DNA of 64,000 nt from Bacillus sp. REN3 (GTDB taxonomy: Bacteria > Bacillota > Bacilli > Bacillales > Cytobacillaceae): assembly GCF_017912555.1 (NCBI RefSeq), contig NZ_JAERSD010000023.1, positions 1 to 64,000 on the forward strand. The letters run 5' to 3'. The position numbers and the translations under genes are program-made. Below the pieces are notes generated by a model. It saw only the letters and a list, made by a program, of their open reading frames with translations. It had not been told where the DNA came from and ran no database searches. Shown one piece after another: positions 22,091 through 32,699 of this stretch (within the stretch, counting starts at the first letter, position 1; every line of letters begins with the position of its first letter).

Positions 22091-23607
22091 TCAGTGTGTC
22101 AGATAAGGAGGGGATTGTCGAGTTCGCCAGGAACCTGGTGGAGCTTGGTTTTGAAATTGTCTCTACCGGCGGGACGAAAAGAGCGCTGCAGGATGGCGGG
22201 GTGCCTGTCATTGGCATAAGTGATGTAACTGGTTTTCCAGAAATTCTTGAAGGCCGTGTGAAGACGCTCCATCCGAAAATCCATGGCGGCCTGCTAGCGA
22301 AATATAGTGATCCGGGCCACCAAAGCCAACTTGCAGAAAATGAAATCGAAAAAATCGAACTCGTCTGCGTCAATCTGTATCCATTCAAAGAGACAATCTC
22401 AAAGCCTGGCGTGACACCAGAAGATGCGATCGAAAACATTGACATCGGCGGACCGGCTATGCTGCGTGCTTCTGCGAAGAACCACCAGTACATAACTGTG
22501 CTTGTCGATCCGGCTGATTACCAGCAGGTGCTCGAAGAATACAAGAGCAAGAACGAAACGACACTTGAAACAAGGCGCCGTCTTGCGGCAAAGGTATTCC
22601 GCCATACAGCTGCCTACGACGCTTTGATCGCAGAGTATATGACAGGGCTTGCAGGAGAAACCAATCCGGAAAAGATGACGGTCACTTATGAGCTGAAGCA
22701 AAACCTCCGTTACGGGGAGAATCCGCATCAAAAGGCCGCTTTTTACCAAAAGCCGCTAGGTTCCGCATTTTCTGTTGCAGCAGCAGAACAGCTTCATGGA
22801 AAAGAGCTTTCCTATAACAATATCAACGATGCGAATGCCGCTTTGCAGATCGTGAAGGAATTTACTGAACCGGCTGCCGTAGCGGTCAAGCATATGAACC
22901 CGTGCGGCGTCGGTATCGGCGAAAGCGTTCATGAAGCGTTCGTAAAAGCGTTCGAAGCCGATCCGGTTTCGATTTTTGGCGGGATCATCGCCTTGAACCG
23001 TGAAGTTGACGCAGAAACAGCTGGCAAGCTATCGGAGATTTTCCTTGAAATCATCATCGCCCCGGCTTTCAGCAAGGAAGCAATCGACATTTTGACAGCA
23101 AAGAAAAACATCCGCCTGCTAAAAGTTCCTTTTGGCGGCGAAGCAGCAAATGAATCCATGCTTTCTTCCATCGAAGGCGGTTTGCTTGTGCAAGACCAGG
23201 ATGGATATGGCCTGGAAGATGCGGAAATCACGATTCCGACGAAACGGGAACCAACAGAAGCTGAATGGGAAGCGTTGAAGATTGGCTGGAAGGTTGTCAA
23301 GCACGTGAAATCGAATGCGATTGTCGTTGCCGGCAATGATTCAACTTTAGGGATCGGTGCCGGACAGATGAACCGTGTCGGTTCTGCAAAAATCGCACTC
23401 GAGCAAGCAGATGAGAAAGCAAAGGGGGCGGCTCTTGCATCTGATGCGTTCTTCCCGATGGATGACACAGTTGAGGCAGCGGCGCAAGCAGGCATTACCG
23501 CAATCATCCAGCCGGGCGGTTCGAAAAAGGACGCCGACTCCATCAAAAAAGCTGATGAGTATGGAATTGCCATGGTGTTTACAGGGGTAAGGCATTTCAA
23601 GCATTAA
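22069..23607 (+). CDS. purH: Bifunctional AICAR transformylase / IMP cyclohydrolase
   Basis: 512 aa. The N-terminal MGS-like IMP cyclohydrolase (residues about 1-190, with [17 protein letters not shown] and [15 protein letters not shown]) is followed by the AICAR transformylase domain. That domain has the Lys-His pair in [16 protein letters not shown] and ends in TGVRHFKH. Catalyses the last two steps to IMP. Overlaps the end of purN. Confidence 0.97.
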   Translation: MGTKRALISVSDKEGIVEFARNLVELGFEIVSTGGTKRALQDGGVPVIGISDVTGFPEILEGRVKTLHPKIHGGLLAKYSDPGHQSQLAENEIEKIELVCVNLYPFKETISKPGVTPEDAIENIDIGGPAMLRASAKNHQYITVLVDPADYQQVLEEYKSKNETTLETRRRLAAKVFRHTAAYDALIAEYMTGLAGETNPEKMTVTYELKQNLRYGENPHQKAAFYQKPLGSAFSVAAAEQLHGKELSYNNINDANAALQIVKEFTEPAAVAVKHMNPCGVGIGESVHEAFVKAFEADPVSIFGGIIALNREVDAETAGKLSEIFLEIIIAPAFSKEAIDILTAKKNIRLLKVPFGGEAANESMLSSIEGGLLVQDQDGYGLEDAEITIPTKREPTEAEWEALKIGWKVVKHVKSNAIVVAGNDSTLGIGAGQMNRVGSAKIALEQADEKAKGAALASDAFFPMDDTVEAAAQAGITAIIQPGGSKKDADSIKKADEYGIAMVFTGVRHFKH

Positions 23608-24924
<1,317 letters not shown>

Positions 24925-25040
24925 CTTCAACCCGCCCGGAGCTGGTACGGCGATAGGATCTTCTCCAGCTGGCTTCGATGCAGATGAATCGGATCGGTAT
25001 TAATCATCGGAATCGGCAAGTCCGAAATGGTGTACCGCTG

Positions 25041-25154
25041 TTACTTTGCCTGCTTTTTCCACGGGCTTTGGATATAGACGTACACCAGGGCGATGATGCT
25101 GCCAATCACCGCAATCCAGACAAAACCGATATCCATCATGTATTCCCAAATCAT
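25041..25154 (-). CDS. Small single-pass membrane protein, 37 aa
   Basis: A 37-residue frame with an excellent ribosome-binding site (AAAAGGAGATGATCTTA before ATG 25154). It begins MIWEYMMDIGFVWIAVIGSI, contains one membrane segment of about 22 residues, and ends in a positively charged tail SPWKKQAK, so a C-in orientation is likely. It lies between purD and the DUF2892 gene on the opposite strand from purD, 51 nt behind the DUF2892 gene with a hairpin in between. I do not recognise a named family. Confidence 0.6.
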   Translation of the reverse strand: MIWEYMMDIGFVWIAVIGSIIALVYVYIQSPWKKQAK

Positions 25155-25172
25155 TAAGATCATCTCCTTTTT

Positions 25173-25203
25173 GAGCCCCCATCATCTGGGGGCTCTTGTT
25201 TAT
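25173..25203 (+). terminator. Hairpin, probable terminator
   Basis: Perfect 8-bp stem GAGCCCCC/GGGGGCTC with loop ATCATCT, followed on the + strand by TTGTTTATT. It is the first terminator-like structure after purD. On the minus strand it separates the DUF2892 gene from the 37-aa gene but lacks a U-run there. Confidence 0.55.
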
Positions 25204-25205
25204 TA

Positions 25206-25472
25206 TTAGCTTGGATTATAAGGTATGAACCCGTCATCGTCTGCAGATTGGCGTTCTTCCATCATTTCCTGTCCTTTTTCATAGAGCGCGGTCATCGGGC
25301 AGTAGCGGACGATGCCTTCGCCTACCTTCATCGCCCCCATCATCGCCATGAATAAATACGAATCGCGCCATGGCCTCTTCACCATCTTTGCCGTTGCCCA
25401 GGCAAGGATGGTCAACCCCGCTGTAATCCTGATCAATGAGTTAAGGATGCCGATATTCTGGCGTATGTTCAT
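25206..25472 (-). CDS. DUF2892 (YgaP-type transmembrane) protein
   Basis: 88 aa. N-terminal NIRQNIGILNSLIRITAGL matches the start of DUF2892 proteins, normally two membrane hairpins: LNSLIRITAGLTILAWATAK and YLFMAMMGAMKVGEGIVRYC. The Cys-Pro in RYCPMTALYEKGQ is a family feature. No rhodanese domain is attached. AAGGAG lies 8 nt before ATG 25472. Function unknown. Confidence 0.82.
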   Translation of the reverse strand: MNIRQNIGILNSLIRITAGLTILAWATAKMVKRPWRDSYLFMAMMGAMKVGEGIVRYCPMTALYEKGQEMMEERQSADDDGFIPYNPS

Positions 25473-25617
25473 GTAAAAAACTCCTTTCCGTTATTCTTAC
25501 AGTTTTTTTGTAATTCTTTAGTGCGTTAAATAGTGAAATATGTTACCATAAATATCAAGAATGAAAGGGCTTTCTTTTGCGTTTCCGCAAAAATAGATAG
25601 AGAAAAGAGGAACAGGT

Positions 25618-27357
25618 ATGGAACAACGTTATCGATGGAAAAACAAACAATTACGAGACCATGCTGCTGTTTTGGACGGGACCCTTTCACCGACGATTTT
25701 ATTGAAAAACGCTACGTACTTGAACCAGATATTCCGCAAGTGGCTGACTGCGAACATTTGGATTTACAAAGACCGGATTGTGTATGTTGGTGAAAATCTG
25801 CCCGAAAATACAGAGCATTGCGAAACAGTGGATTGCAGCGGGATGAAGCTTGTGCCAGGGTATATCGAGCCGCATGCCCATCCGTTTCAACTTTATAATC
25901 CCCATTCCTTTGCTGCCTATGCATCCCAGACGGGAACGACGACCCTGATCAATGACAACATGGTGCTTGCTTTGCAATTGGATAAAAAGAAAGCGTTTTC
26001 TTTTATACAGGAGCTGAACCGTAACCCGGTCACAATGTATTGGTGGTGCCGTTTTGATGCCCAGACGGAAATCCAGGACGAGGAAACTGTTTTTTCAAAC
26101 GGGAACATCAGAAGCTGGCTAGAGCATGAATGTGTCGTGCAGGGAGGCGAATTGACTTGCTGGCCGAGGCTCCTGAGCGGGGATGACATGATTCTCCACT
26201 GGATGCAGGAAACAAAACGCCTCCATAAGAAAATCGAAGGGCATTTTCCTGGCGCGTCGGAAAAAACGCTGGCTAAAATGATGCTGTTTGGGGCGGATTG
26301 CGACCACGAAGCGATGACTGGCGATGAGGTCAAAAAAAGGCTGATGCAGGGCTATATGGTTTCGCTCAGGCATTCATCGATCCGGCCGGACCTGCCGAAA
26401 CTGCTTGATGACATTCATGAGATGGATATCGCCGTTTATGACCGCTTCATGATGACAACAGACGGGGCCTCCACAGCTTTTTACGAAAACGGGGTCATCG
26501 ATGAGCTCATCCGGATCGCGCTCAGCAAAGGAGTGCCGGTTATCGACGCGTACAATATGGCGACCATCAATGTGGCGCGCTATTATAACTTTGAACATTT
26601 GCATGGAAATATCGCAACAGGAAGGATAGCGAACATCAACTTTTTAGCGGATGAAAAAGAACCGACCCCAGTTTCCGTTCTGGCAAAGGGAAAGTGGGTA
26701 AAAAGGGAAGGGGAAGCGATTCCGTCAGCTGGCAGTGTCGACTGGCGAGATTTTGGCCTTGAACCACTTGAACTCGACTGGGAGCTTTCCTTCGATGACA
26801 TCCAATTCTCGATGCCGTTTGGCATCAAGATGGAGAATTCGGTCATTACCAAACCTTATTCGATTTCGATTGATGTTTCTGTCGACGAATTGCCAACGAG
26901 CCACGATGAATGCTATTTCATGCTTGTCGATAGAAATGGCGAATGGCGCATCAACACGTTATTGAAAGGCTTCGCCACAGAGCTGAAGGGGCTAGCCAGT
27001 TCCTTTTCAAATACAGGGGACATCATCCTGATTGGCAAAAGCAAGCGGGATATGATGGCCGCTTTTAACCGAATGAAGGAGCTCGGCGGAGGAATTGTTG
27101 CTTGTGAAGAGGGTGTTCCGGTACGCGAGATCCCGCTGTCACTGCATGGCATCATGTCCAGCCACCCGGTTAGCGAGCTGATGGAGGAAGAAAAACAGCT
27201 GCTAAGCTATCTGAAGGGAAAAGGCTATCCATTTGCCGATCCGATCTACTCGCTCCTATTTTTCTCATCAACGCATTTGCCTTATATCCGCATCACTCAG
27301 CAAGGCGTATATGATGTAATGAAAAAAACGGTACTCTTTCCAACGATAATGCGTTAA
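25618..27357 (+). CDS. yerA: Adenine deaminase-like amidohydrolase YerA
   Basis: 579 aa, length of the AdeC family. The metal-binding motif GYIEPHAHPFQLYNP (His-x-His) lies near residues 82-96. HSSIRPDLPKLLDDIHEMDI and MTTDGASTAFYENGVIDELI follow in the amidohydrolase core, then an adenine-deaminase C-terminal domain. Predicted to deaminate adenine to hypoxanthine, but the B. subtilis YerA paralogue is not a proven adenine deaminase, so substrate is inferred. Position after purD is conserved with B. subtilis. Start ATG 25618 follows AAAAGAGGAACAGGT. Only 64 nt before yerB. Confidence 0.85.
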   Translation: MEQRYRWKNKQLRDHAAVLDGTLSPTILLKNATYLNQIFRKWLTANIWIYKDRIVYVGENLPENTEHCETVDCSGMKLVPGYIEPHAHPFQLYNPHSFAAYASQTGTTTLINDNMVLALQLDKKKAFSFIQELNRNPVTMYWWCRFDAQTEIQDEETVFSNGNIRSWLEHECVVQGGELTCWPRLLSGDDMILHWMQETKRLHKKIEGHFPGASEKTLAKMMLFGADCDHEAMTGDEVKKRLMQGYMVSLRHSSIRPDLPKLLDDIHEMDIAVYDRFMMTTDGASTAFYENGVIDELIRIALSKGVPVIDAYNMATINVARYYNFEHLHGNIATGRIANINFLADEKEPTPVSVLAKGKWVKREGEAIPSAGSVDWRDFGLEPLELDWELSFDDIQFSMPFGIKMENSVITKPYSISIDVSVDELPTSHDECYFMLVDRNGEWRINTLLKGFATELKGLASSFSNTGDIILIGKSKRDMMAAFNRMKELGGGIVACEEGVPVREIPLSLHGIMSSHPVSELMEEEKQLLSYLKGKGYPFADPIYSLLFFSSTHLPYIRITQQGVYDVMKKTVLFPTIMR

Positions 27358-27421
27358 AATATAAAAGTGCAGAGAGAGAATGCCATAAATGAACTGGGAG
27401 TTCACAAGGGTGGCGATAATA

Positions 27422-28447
27422 ATGAAAAAATGGATCGCTGTTGCAGCGGCAGTTATCATGCTGATTTCCGGCTGCAGCAATAAAGAGAAAGAAGAAGTCA
27501 AAGACCATAAGGAAAAAGAAGTGCTGGATGTCTCCAAAGGCATTGTCGAGCTTCCATACAAGTATCCACTGACCGGAATCGGCTCGAAGGAAGAACCTGC
27601 TGCGCGTGCTGTTGCTGTAGTAGTCAATAACCATCCGAAGGCGCGGCCGCAGACAGGCCTTGATAAGGCGGACATCATCTATGAGGTCCTTGCTGAAGGC
27701 GATGTAACGAGATTCGTCGCGATCTTTCAGAGCGAGCGCCCTAAGAAAATAGGACCAGTCCGCAGTGCAAGGGAGTACTTTATTGATCTCGCTGCCGGCT
27801 ACGGCAGTTTCTTTGTCGCGCACGGCTACAGCCCTGATGCGAAAGCAAGGCTCGGACGCGGGGAAATCGACAATATCAATGGCATGCAATATGACGGAAC
27901 GCTGTTCAAACGGGCAAGCTTCCGCAAAGCGCCGCACAATTCCTATATCACCTTCGAAAATATTTTAAAAGGCGCAGATAAAAAAGGTTATAAGATGGAC
28001 CAGGCTCCCGGACCGGCAACATTTTTAAGCAAGGAAGAAGCTGGCAAGCTTGAAGGTGCAGCCGCGGAAGATTTGATGGTGTCATATGGCGACCCTTCTG
28101 TCGACTCGATCTTTGAGTACGACAAGAAATCAGGCAAGTATCACCGCTTTGTCGGCAGTGAGGAAATGATTGATTATGAGTCCAAGAAACCAGTGCGCGT
28201 TGACAACATCCTGGTTGTGCAAATGAACCACCGGGTGGTCGACTCAGCCGGCCGCCGGGCAATCAACCTTACCTCAGGCGGCAAAGGATATTTGTTCCAA
28301 AAAGGCAAAGTCAATGAGATAGAATGGAAGAATGAAGCCGGCAGGATCGTTCCCTACAAAGGCGGGGCAAAAGCCGGTTTCGTACCAGGCAGAACATGGA
28401 TCAACATCGTTCCATCCATCGCCAATGTCTCATTCGACACTCACTAA
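27422..28447 (+). CDS. yerB: DUF3048 lipoprotein YerB
   Basis: 341 aa. Signal peptide with lipobox ISGC (lipidated Cys18), then a Glu/Lys-rich linker and the DUF3048 region. Recognisable stretches are AVVVNNHPKARPQTGLDKAD, FVAIFQSERPKKIGPVRSAR and FFVAHGYSPDAKARLGRG. Exported and membrane-anchored; function unknown. Start ATG 27422 is used because it places the signal peptide correctly; 27389 would add eleven residues. In line with yerA and yerC as in B. subtilis. Confidence 0.88.
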   Translation: MKKWIAVAAAVIMLISGCSNKEKEEVKDHKEKEVLDVSKGIVELPYKYPLTGIGSKEEPAARAVAVVVNNHPKARPQTGLDKADIIYEVLAEGDVTRFVAIFQSERPKKIGPVRSAREYFIDLAAGYGSFFVAHGYSPDAKARLGRGEIDNINGMQYDGTLFKRASFRKAPHNSYITFENILKGADKKGYKMDQAPGPATFLSKEEAGKLEGAAAEDLMVSYGDPSVDSIFEYDKKSGKYHRFVGSEEMIDYESKKPVRVDNILVVQMNHRVVDSAGRRAINLTSGGKGYLFQKGKVNEIEWKNEAGRIVPYKGGAKAGFVPGRTWINIVPSIANVSFDTH

Positions 28448-28463
28448 AAAGGGGTATGAATAT

Positions 28464-28784
28464 ATGCAAATTGATAAATTAAGAGGGAAAGAACTCGATC
28501 AATTATTCAAAGCGATTTTGTCATTGAAGGATTTGGATGAAGCGTATCGCTTTTTCGATGACCTCGCCACCGTGAATGAAATCCAGTCATTGGCACAGCG
28601 CCTTGAAGTAGCCCGGATGCTGCGCGAAGGAAAGACCTACCATAAAATCGAGACCGAAACCGGCGCCAGCACCGCGACGATCTCCCGTGTCAAGCGAAGC
28701 CTTAACTACGGTAACGACGCTTATGAAATGGCACTAGACAGGCTGAAGGAACAGGAAAACGCCGAAAAAGAAACAACCAAATAA
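28464..28784 (+). CDS. yerC: TrpR-like DNA-binding protein YerC
   Basis: 106 aa, YerC/YecD family with a Trp-repressor-like helix-turn-helix. The helix-turn-helix is readable as MLREGKTYHKIETETGASTA followed by TISRVKRSL. Start ATG 28464 lies 17 nt after yerB. Regulon not known in general. The upstream open frame overlaps yerB and is not used. A strong terminator ends the yerA-yerB-yerC group. Confidence 0.9.
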   Translation: MQIDKLRGKELDQLFKAILSLKDLDEAYRFFDDLATVNEIQSLAQRLEVARMLREGKTYHKIETETGASTATISRVKRSLNYGNDAYEMALDRLKEQENAEKETTK

Positions 28785-28796
28785 TAGCCAATAGTG

Positions 28797-28832
28797 AAAA
28801 CCGGAGTCCAGAAGGAGGACTCCGGTTTTTTA
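28797..28832 (+). terminator. Terminator after yerC
   Basis: Perfect 13-bp stem AAAACCGGAGTCC/GGACTCCGGTTTT with loop AGAAGGA, followed by TT. The 21-bp repeat array begins about 100 bp further on. Confidence 0.92.
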
Positions 28833-28927
28833 ATTAAATAGATTTGAGAGGATGAGGATGGGGATGAGGATGAGGATGGGGAAGGAAGGGCCGGAGTTGG
28901 CGGTTTTTTGGAAAAAATTGGACAAAC

Positions 28928-29605
28928 GGGAGAATCCGCTGGGTAATTGGGAGAATCCGACGCATAATTGGGAGAATACGCGGGATGAATGGGAGAATCG
29001 GCCACATAATTGGGAGAATAAGCAGGATGATTGAGAGATTCCGGCATGAATGGGCCGGAGTTGGCGGGATTTTTTGGGATAAATTGGACAAACGGGAGAA
29101 TCCGCTGGGTAATTGGGAGAATCCGACGCATAATTGGGAGAATAAGCGGGATGAATGGGAGAATCGGCCACATAATTGGGAGAATAAGCAGGATGATTGG
29201 GAGAATCCGGCATGAATGGCCAGAGTTGCGGGATTTTTTGGGATAAATTGGACAAACGGGAGAATCCGCTGGGTAATTAGGAGAATCCGACGCATAATTG
29301 GGAGAATACGCGGGATGAATGGGAGAATCGGCCACATAATTGGGAGAATAAGCAGGATGATTGGGAGAATCCGGCATGAATGGGCCAGAGTTGGCGGGAT
29401 TTTTTGGGATAAATTGGACAAACGGGAGAATCCGCTGGGTAATTGGGAGAATCGGCCACATAATTGGGAGAATAAGCAGGATGATTGAGAGATTCCGGGC
29501 ATCGAAGGAGAGTAACGAAGGTCGGCAGGGAGATTATCCTGGGTAATCGGAAAATTTTGTGCTCCGGAAGAAAGATTATGAGGATAATCGGGAGATTCCG
29601 GGCCC
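28928..29605 (+). repeat. 21-bp GGGAGAAT array with about 165-bp higher-order units
   Basis: GGGAGAATccgctgggtaATT-type 21-bp modules form blocks of five or six. The blocks are separated by a 40-42-bp spacer (GCCGGAGTTGGCGGGATTTT then TTGGGATAAATTGGACAAAC). The junction GACAAACGGG recurs at 28921, 29087, 29251 and 29417, giving higher-order units of 166, 164 and 166 bp; the fourth is shortened. Modules at the same place in each unit are nearly identical, while neighbours within a unit differ. Frames open through the array on both strands change phase from unit to unit and have no ribosome-binding sites. The decay zone runs to about 29605, and 29606-29843 shows nothing further. Confidence 0.9.
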
Positions 29606-29843
29606 CGAACCAAGTTAATTCCGGCCAAGTATGGATAGAGTGCCTTTTCTCGTGTGCAATTTTTCCTTAATTAGTGATTTTTCGAATCATTCTAAGCATT
29701 GTAAGTGGATTATCTGCTATTTGGCAGTTGTTCACAGCAAACCCATAACATCCAACACCGAGACGAAGTCATCCTAAACATCACCAACTGCTGTCCAATC
29801 CTGTATTTACAAAAACCAGGATGAAAAGTGCTAAACCTGCCAG

Positions 29844-29858
29844 TATTTTCTGAAAACT
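29844..29858 (+). promoter_or_regulatory. CodY-box-like site
   Basis: TATTTTCTGAAAACT matches 13 of 15 positions of the CodY consensus AATTTTCWGAAAATT. It lies 76 bp before the symporter start, a reasonable place for repression in nutrient-rich cells. Single unverified site. Confidence 0.5.
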
Positions 29859-29934
29859 TCCAGGGATTGATGGCTTAACTGTCTCATTCTTCGGGTAGGA
29901 AGGGGAGTAAACAGAAAGGGTTAGGGGGCTGGTT

Positions 29935-31362
29935 ATGGGAGCAAGTATGGCAGTTATTGGAATTGTCATTATTTATCTAGCGATCATGATTTGGATTGGA
30001 TACGCATCTTCGAAAAAGATCGATGACAATGAGGACTTCCTCGTCGCTGGCCGGAAAATGGGTCCGTGGCTGCTGGCGGGGAGCCTTGCCGCGACCGAGG
30101 TTGGGGGCGGTTCTTCGCTTGGCGTTGTTGAAAAAGCATATGGTGATTGGGGGCTTTCAGCTGTTTGGTATGTCATCACGATGGCTGTTGCTTTTATCGT
30201 GCTCGCTTTCCTGGCGCCGATGCTCAGGCGCGCGGCCGTAAAAACCGTGCCGGAGTATTTCCGCAGAAGATACGGGGAAGCAAACTCGCTGATCACCTCA
30301 ATTATCATGCTTTTGCCTATGGTCGGACTTACAGCGGTGCAATTCATTGCTTCGGCGACCATCCTTTCCGTTATGACGGGCTGGAGCTATACGGTGTCCG
30401 TCATCATTTGCACCGTTGTCGTCACCCTCTACAGCGTCATGGGCGGTATGTACAGTGTGGTCTATACGGATGTCGTCCAATGGATATTCATCATTGTCGG
30501 AATGGCATTGATCATCCCATTCACGCTTCAGGCTGGCGGCGGTTTTGAACAGGTAACCGCGAATATTCCTGATGCCAAGTGGAGCCTTGTGGAAGGCGCC
30601 GGGTGGAAAACAATCATCGCTCTTATTGTCATGTATATTGCGTCCTTCACCGTTGGCCAGGAAGCGGTCCAGCGCTACTATTCAGCAAAGGATGGAAAGG
30701 CGGCTAAGCATGCTTCTTATATTACATCTGTGGTTTACGTACTCTTTGCTTTCATCCCGGCTGTGATCGGTTTATTCATGTATGGGATGGTCGAAAACGG
30801 CGCCATTGATGGTGGGATGCTGATGGAAAAAGGGGCGCAGTATGCGCTTCCTGTCCTAGCTGTTGAGGTGCTTCCGGATGTGGTGACCGGAATCCTTTTT
30901 GCGGCCTTAATCTCGGCAACGATGTCGAGCGCATCAAGCAATCTGCTGGCAGCTGGATCGATTTTCACGAATGATATCTACCATCAGTACATCAACAAGA
31001 ATGCTCCCGATAAGAAGCTGTTAAGAATGGTCCGTTACACAATGTATGTTGTTGGGGGATTAAGCCTAGTAACAGCAATCTGGAATGTCTCCGATATTAT
31101 CTCTTTATTGATGTTTTCATTCACATTAAGGGCAGGAGGCGCGTTCATCCCATATGTCGTCGGCCATATCTGGGAAAAAGCGAGCCCGGCAGGCAGTCTT
31201 GCATCCTTGTTCCTGGGAAGCCTGGCTGTATTCCTTGGAGAAAGGGGCTATGTGGATTTCTTCGGCCTCGATCCGATTTATCTTGCCTTGATTGTCAGTG
31301 CAATCAGCTTTTACGCTGTATCCTTAATGCTGCCAAAGCAATATGCACAGCGAGATCTTTAA
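29935..31362 (+). CDS. Sodium:solute symporter (SSS family)
   Basis: 475 aa with about thirteen membrane segments. SSS-family features: ASSKKIDDNEDFLVAGRKMG between the first two segments, AGSLAATEVGGGSSLGVVEK (Na+/substrate region of TM2), VGQEAVQRYYSAKDGKAAKH, and ALISATMSSASSNLLAAGSI with the second Na+ site. Imports an organic solute with sodium; the substrate cannot be read from sequence and it is clearly different from the PutP encoded at 53261. Start ATG 29935 has TTAGGGGG upstream. Monocistronic between the 21-bp array and a terminator. Confidence 0.87.
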   Translation: MGASMAVIGIVIIYLAIMIWIGYASSKKIDDNEDFLVAGRKMGPWLLAGSLAATEVGGGSSLGVVEKAYGDWGLSAVWYVITMAVAFIVLAFLAPMLRRAAVKTVPEYFRRRYGEANSLITSIIMLLPMVGLTAVQFIASATILSVMTGWSYTVSVIICTVVVTLYSVMGGMYSVVYTDVVQWIFIIVGMALIIPFTLQAGGGFEQVTANIPDAKWSLVEGAGWKTIIALIVMYIASFTVGQEAVQRYYSAKDGKAAKHASYITSVVYVLFAFIPAVIGLFMYGMVENGAIDGGMLMEKGAQYALPVLAVEVLPDVVTGILFAALISATMSSASSNLLAAGSIFTNDIYHQYINKNAPDKKLLRMVRYTMYVVGGLSLVTAIWNVSDIISLLMFSFTLRAGGAFIPYVVGHIWEKASPAGSLASLFLGSLAVFLGERGYVDFFGLDPIYLALIVSAISFYAVSLMLPKQYAQRDL

Positions 31363-31370
31363 GGGTTTCG

Positions 31371-31403
31371 AAAAAGCGTTCCTCAGGGGGAACGTTTTTT
31401 TCA
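31371..31403 (+). terminator. Terminator after the SSS symporter
   Basis: Stem AAAAAGCGTTC/GAACGTTTTT type (CGTTC...GAACG core) with loop CTCAGGGG, then a run of seven T. Confidence 0.85.
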
Positions 31404-31518
31404 TGGCGGCTATTTACTTTTTGTAAAATTGCTCCAACACCCTGATGTATCCTTTTTTAATACCATCAACAAATGCTATAATGGTTGAATGGAAAGATAG
31501 AATGGGGGCAAGTCAAGG

Positions 31519-32202
31519 ATGTACGATGTTCGCGAGTGGAAGCATGTGTTCAAACTCGATCCTGATAAGGAAATAAGCGATCAAGATCTTGAAAAAATTT
31601 GTGAGTCGGGAACCGACGCGATCATAGTGGGAGGGACGGATGGAGTCACTCTGGAAGGTGTCCTTGATTTGATGTCCCGTATCCGCCGTTACACGGTCCC
31701 GTGCATACTCGAAGTCTCGACGATCGATTCCATCACGCCGGGATTTGATTTTTACTATATCCCGACAGTGCTGAACAGCGGAAATCCACAATGGGTCACC
31801 GGTCTGCACCATGAAGCGATGAAGGAATACGGAGACGTGATGGATTGGAATGAAATATTGGTGGAAGGCTATTGTATCCTGAATCCCGACTGCAAAGCGG
31901 CCAGGCTGACAGACGCACAAACAGGCCTCGATGCTGAAGATGTCAGGGCTTATGCGATGATGGCCGAAAAAATGTTCAACCTGCCGATTTTTTATATCGA
32001 ATACAGCGGAACTTACGGGGATCCGGAGCTTGTGAAAGCAGCCAAGAACGCACTAAGCAAAACGGTGCTCTTTTACGGAGGAGGCATCGAAACAGCCCAA
32101 CAGGCAAAAGAAATGGCTGCTCACTCCGACGTCATCGTAATAGGCAACGTCGTTTACACAAACCTCGGAGAAGCACTGAAAACCGTTTCCGCCGTAAAGT
32201 AA
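31519..32202 (+). CDS. pcrB: Heptaprenylglyceryl phosphate synthase
   Basis: 227 aa, TIM-barrel prenyltransferase. Joins heptaprenyl diphosphate to glycerol-1-phosphate, the bacillus counterpart of archaeal GGGP synthase. Motifs: [38 protein letters not shown], and the phosphate-binding [19 protein letters not shown] and [24 protein letters not shown] at 31477-31482 with a weak T-rich -35 may be its promoter. In B. subtilis it leads directly into pcrA-ligA; here a 70-bp-unit repeat array starts 4 nt after the stop. Confidence 0.95.
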   Translation: MYDVREWKHVFKLDPDKEISDQDLEKICESGTDAIIVGGTDGVTLEGVLDLMSRIRRYTVPCILEVSTIDSITPGFDFYYIPTVLNSGNPQWVTGLHHEAMKEYGDVMDWNEILVEGYCILNPDCKAARLTDAQTGLDAEDVRAYAMMAEKMFNLPIFYIEYSGTYGDPELVKAAKNALSKTVLFYGGGIETAQQAKEMAAHSDVIVIGNVVYTNLGEALKTVSAVK

Positions 32203-32205
32203 CGG

Positions 32206-32628
32206 GTTGCGGTGGTGCGACAATACATGGAGGTCAGCTCCACCAAAAAGCATGTGTTGACGGAGGCTGGCCCTCTGTTGCGGTGGTGCGACAAAACCAT
32301 GGAGGTTAGGGCTCTAAAAAGGCATGCGCTATGGGGAACGCCCACGGTTGTGGTGAAGAATTAGACGGGGTTCTGAATTCAAAAGGGGCATGCGTTAACG
32401 GGGAACGGACCCCGGTTGCGGTGAAGCGTTAATCGTCGGTGCTCTGACTTTAAAAGTGGCGTGTGTTAATGGGGAGCGGCCCTCTGTTTCGGTGGTGCAA
32501 CAAACCAAGGAGTTCAGGCCTCCAAAAGTGGCGTGGGTTAACGGGGGAATGGCCCCAGGTGCGGTGAGGCAGTTAATCGTCGGGCTCTGACTCCAGGATT
32601 GCATGCGTTCACTGAGGTTAGACCTCCT
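32206..32628. repeat. About 70-bp degenerate tandem repeat, six copies
   Basis: Units start with G(T/G)TG/TCGGTG(G/A) at 32206, 32277, 32347, 32415, 32486 and 32558 (spacing 71, 70, 68, 71, 72). Each carries GGTGCGACAA or GGTGAAGCGTTAA, then an AAAA(G)GC/TGGCATGCG-like core, then GGGGAACGG. Copies 1, 2 and 5 share GGTGGTG; copies 3, 4 and 6 share GGTGA(A/G)G. The array fills the pcrB-pcrA interval up to the pcrA promoter. Confidence 0.8.
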
Positions 32629-32637
32629 GATATATTA

Positions 32638-32666
32638 TTGTGGACTCTGTAGTTATGAGATAAAAT
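32638..32666 (+). promoter_or_regulatory. Likely SigA promoter of pcrA-ligA-camS
   Basis: TTGTGG (32638-32643), 17-bp spacer, TAAAAT (32661-32666), about 34 bp before the pcrA start and just after the repeat array. It would free pcrA from dependence on transcription through the array. Confidence 0.55.
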
Positions 32667-32699
32667 AAGAACAAATGTTTGTATGGTGGTGAAGGGCAA

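Noticed and set aside
28834-29628. Long minus-strand frame (264 codons) of repetitive peptide across the 21-bp array, and shorter frames on both strands
   Set aside because: The 21-bp module has few stops, so frames stay open. The frame changes between higher-order units (164-166 bp), the only start is a TTG without a ribosome-binding site, and composition is pure repeat.
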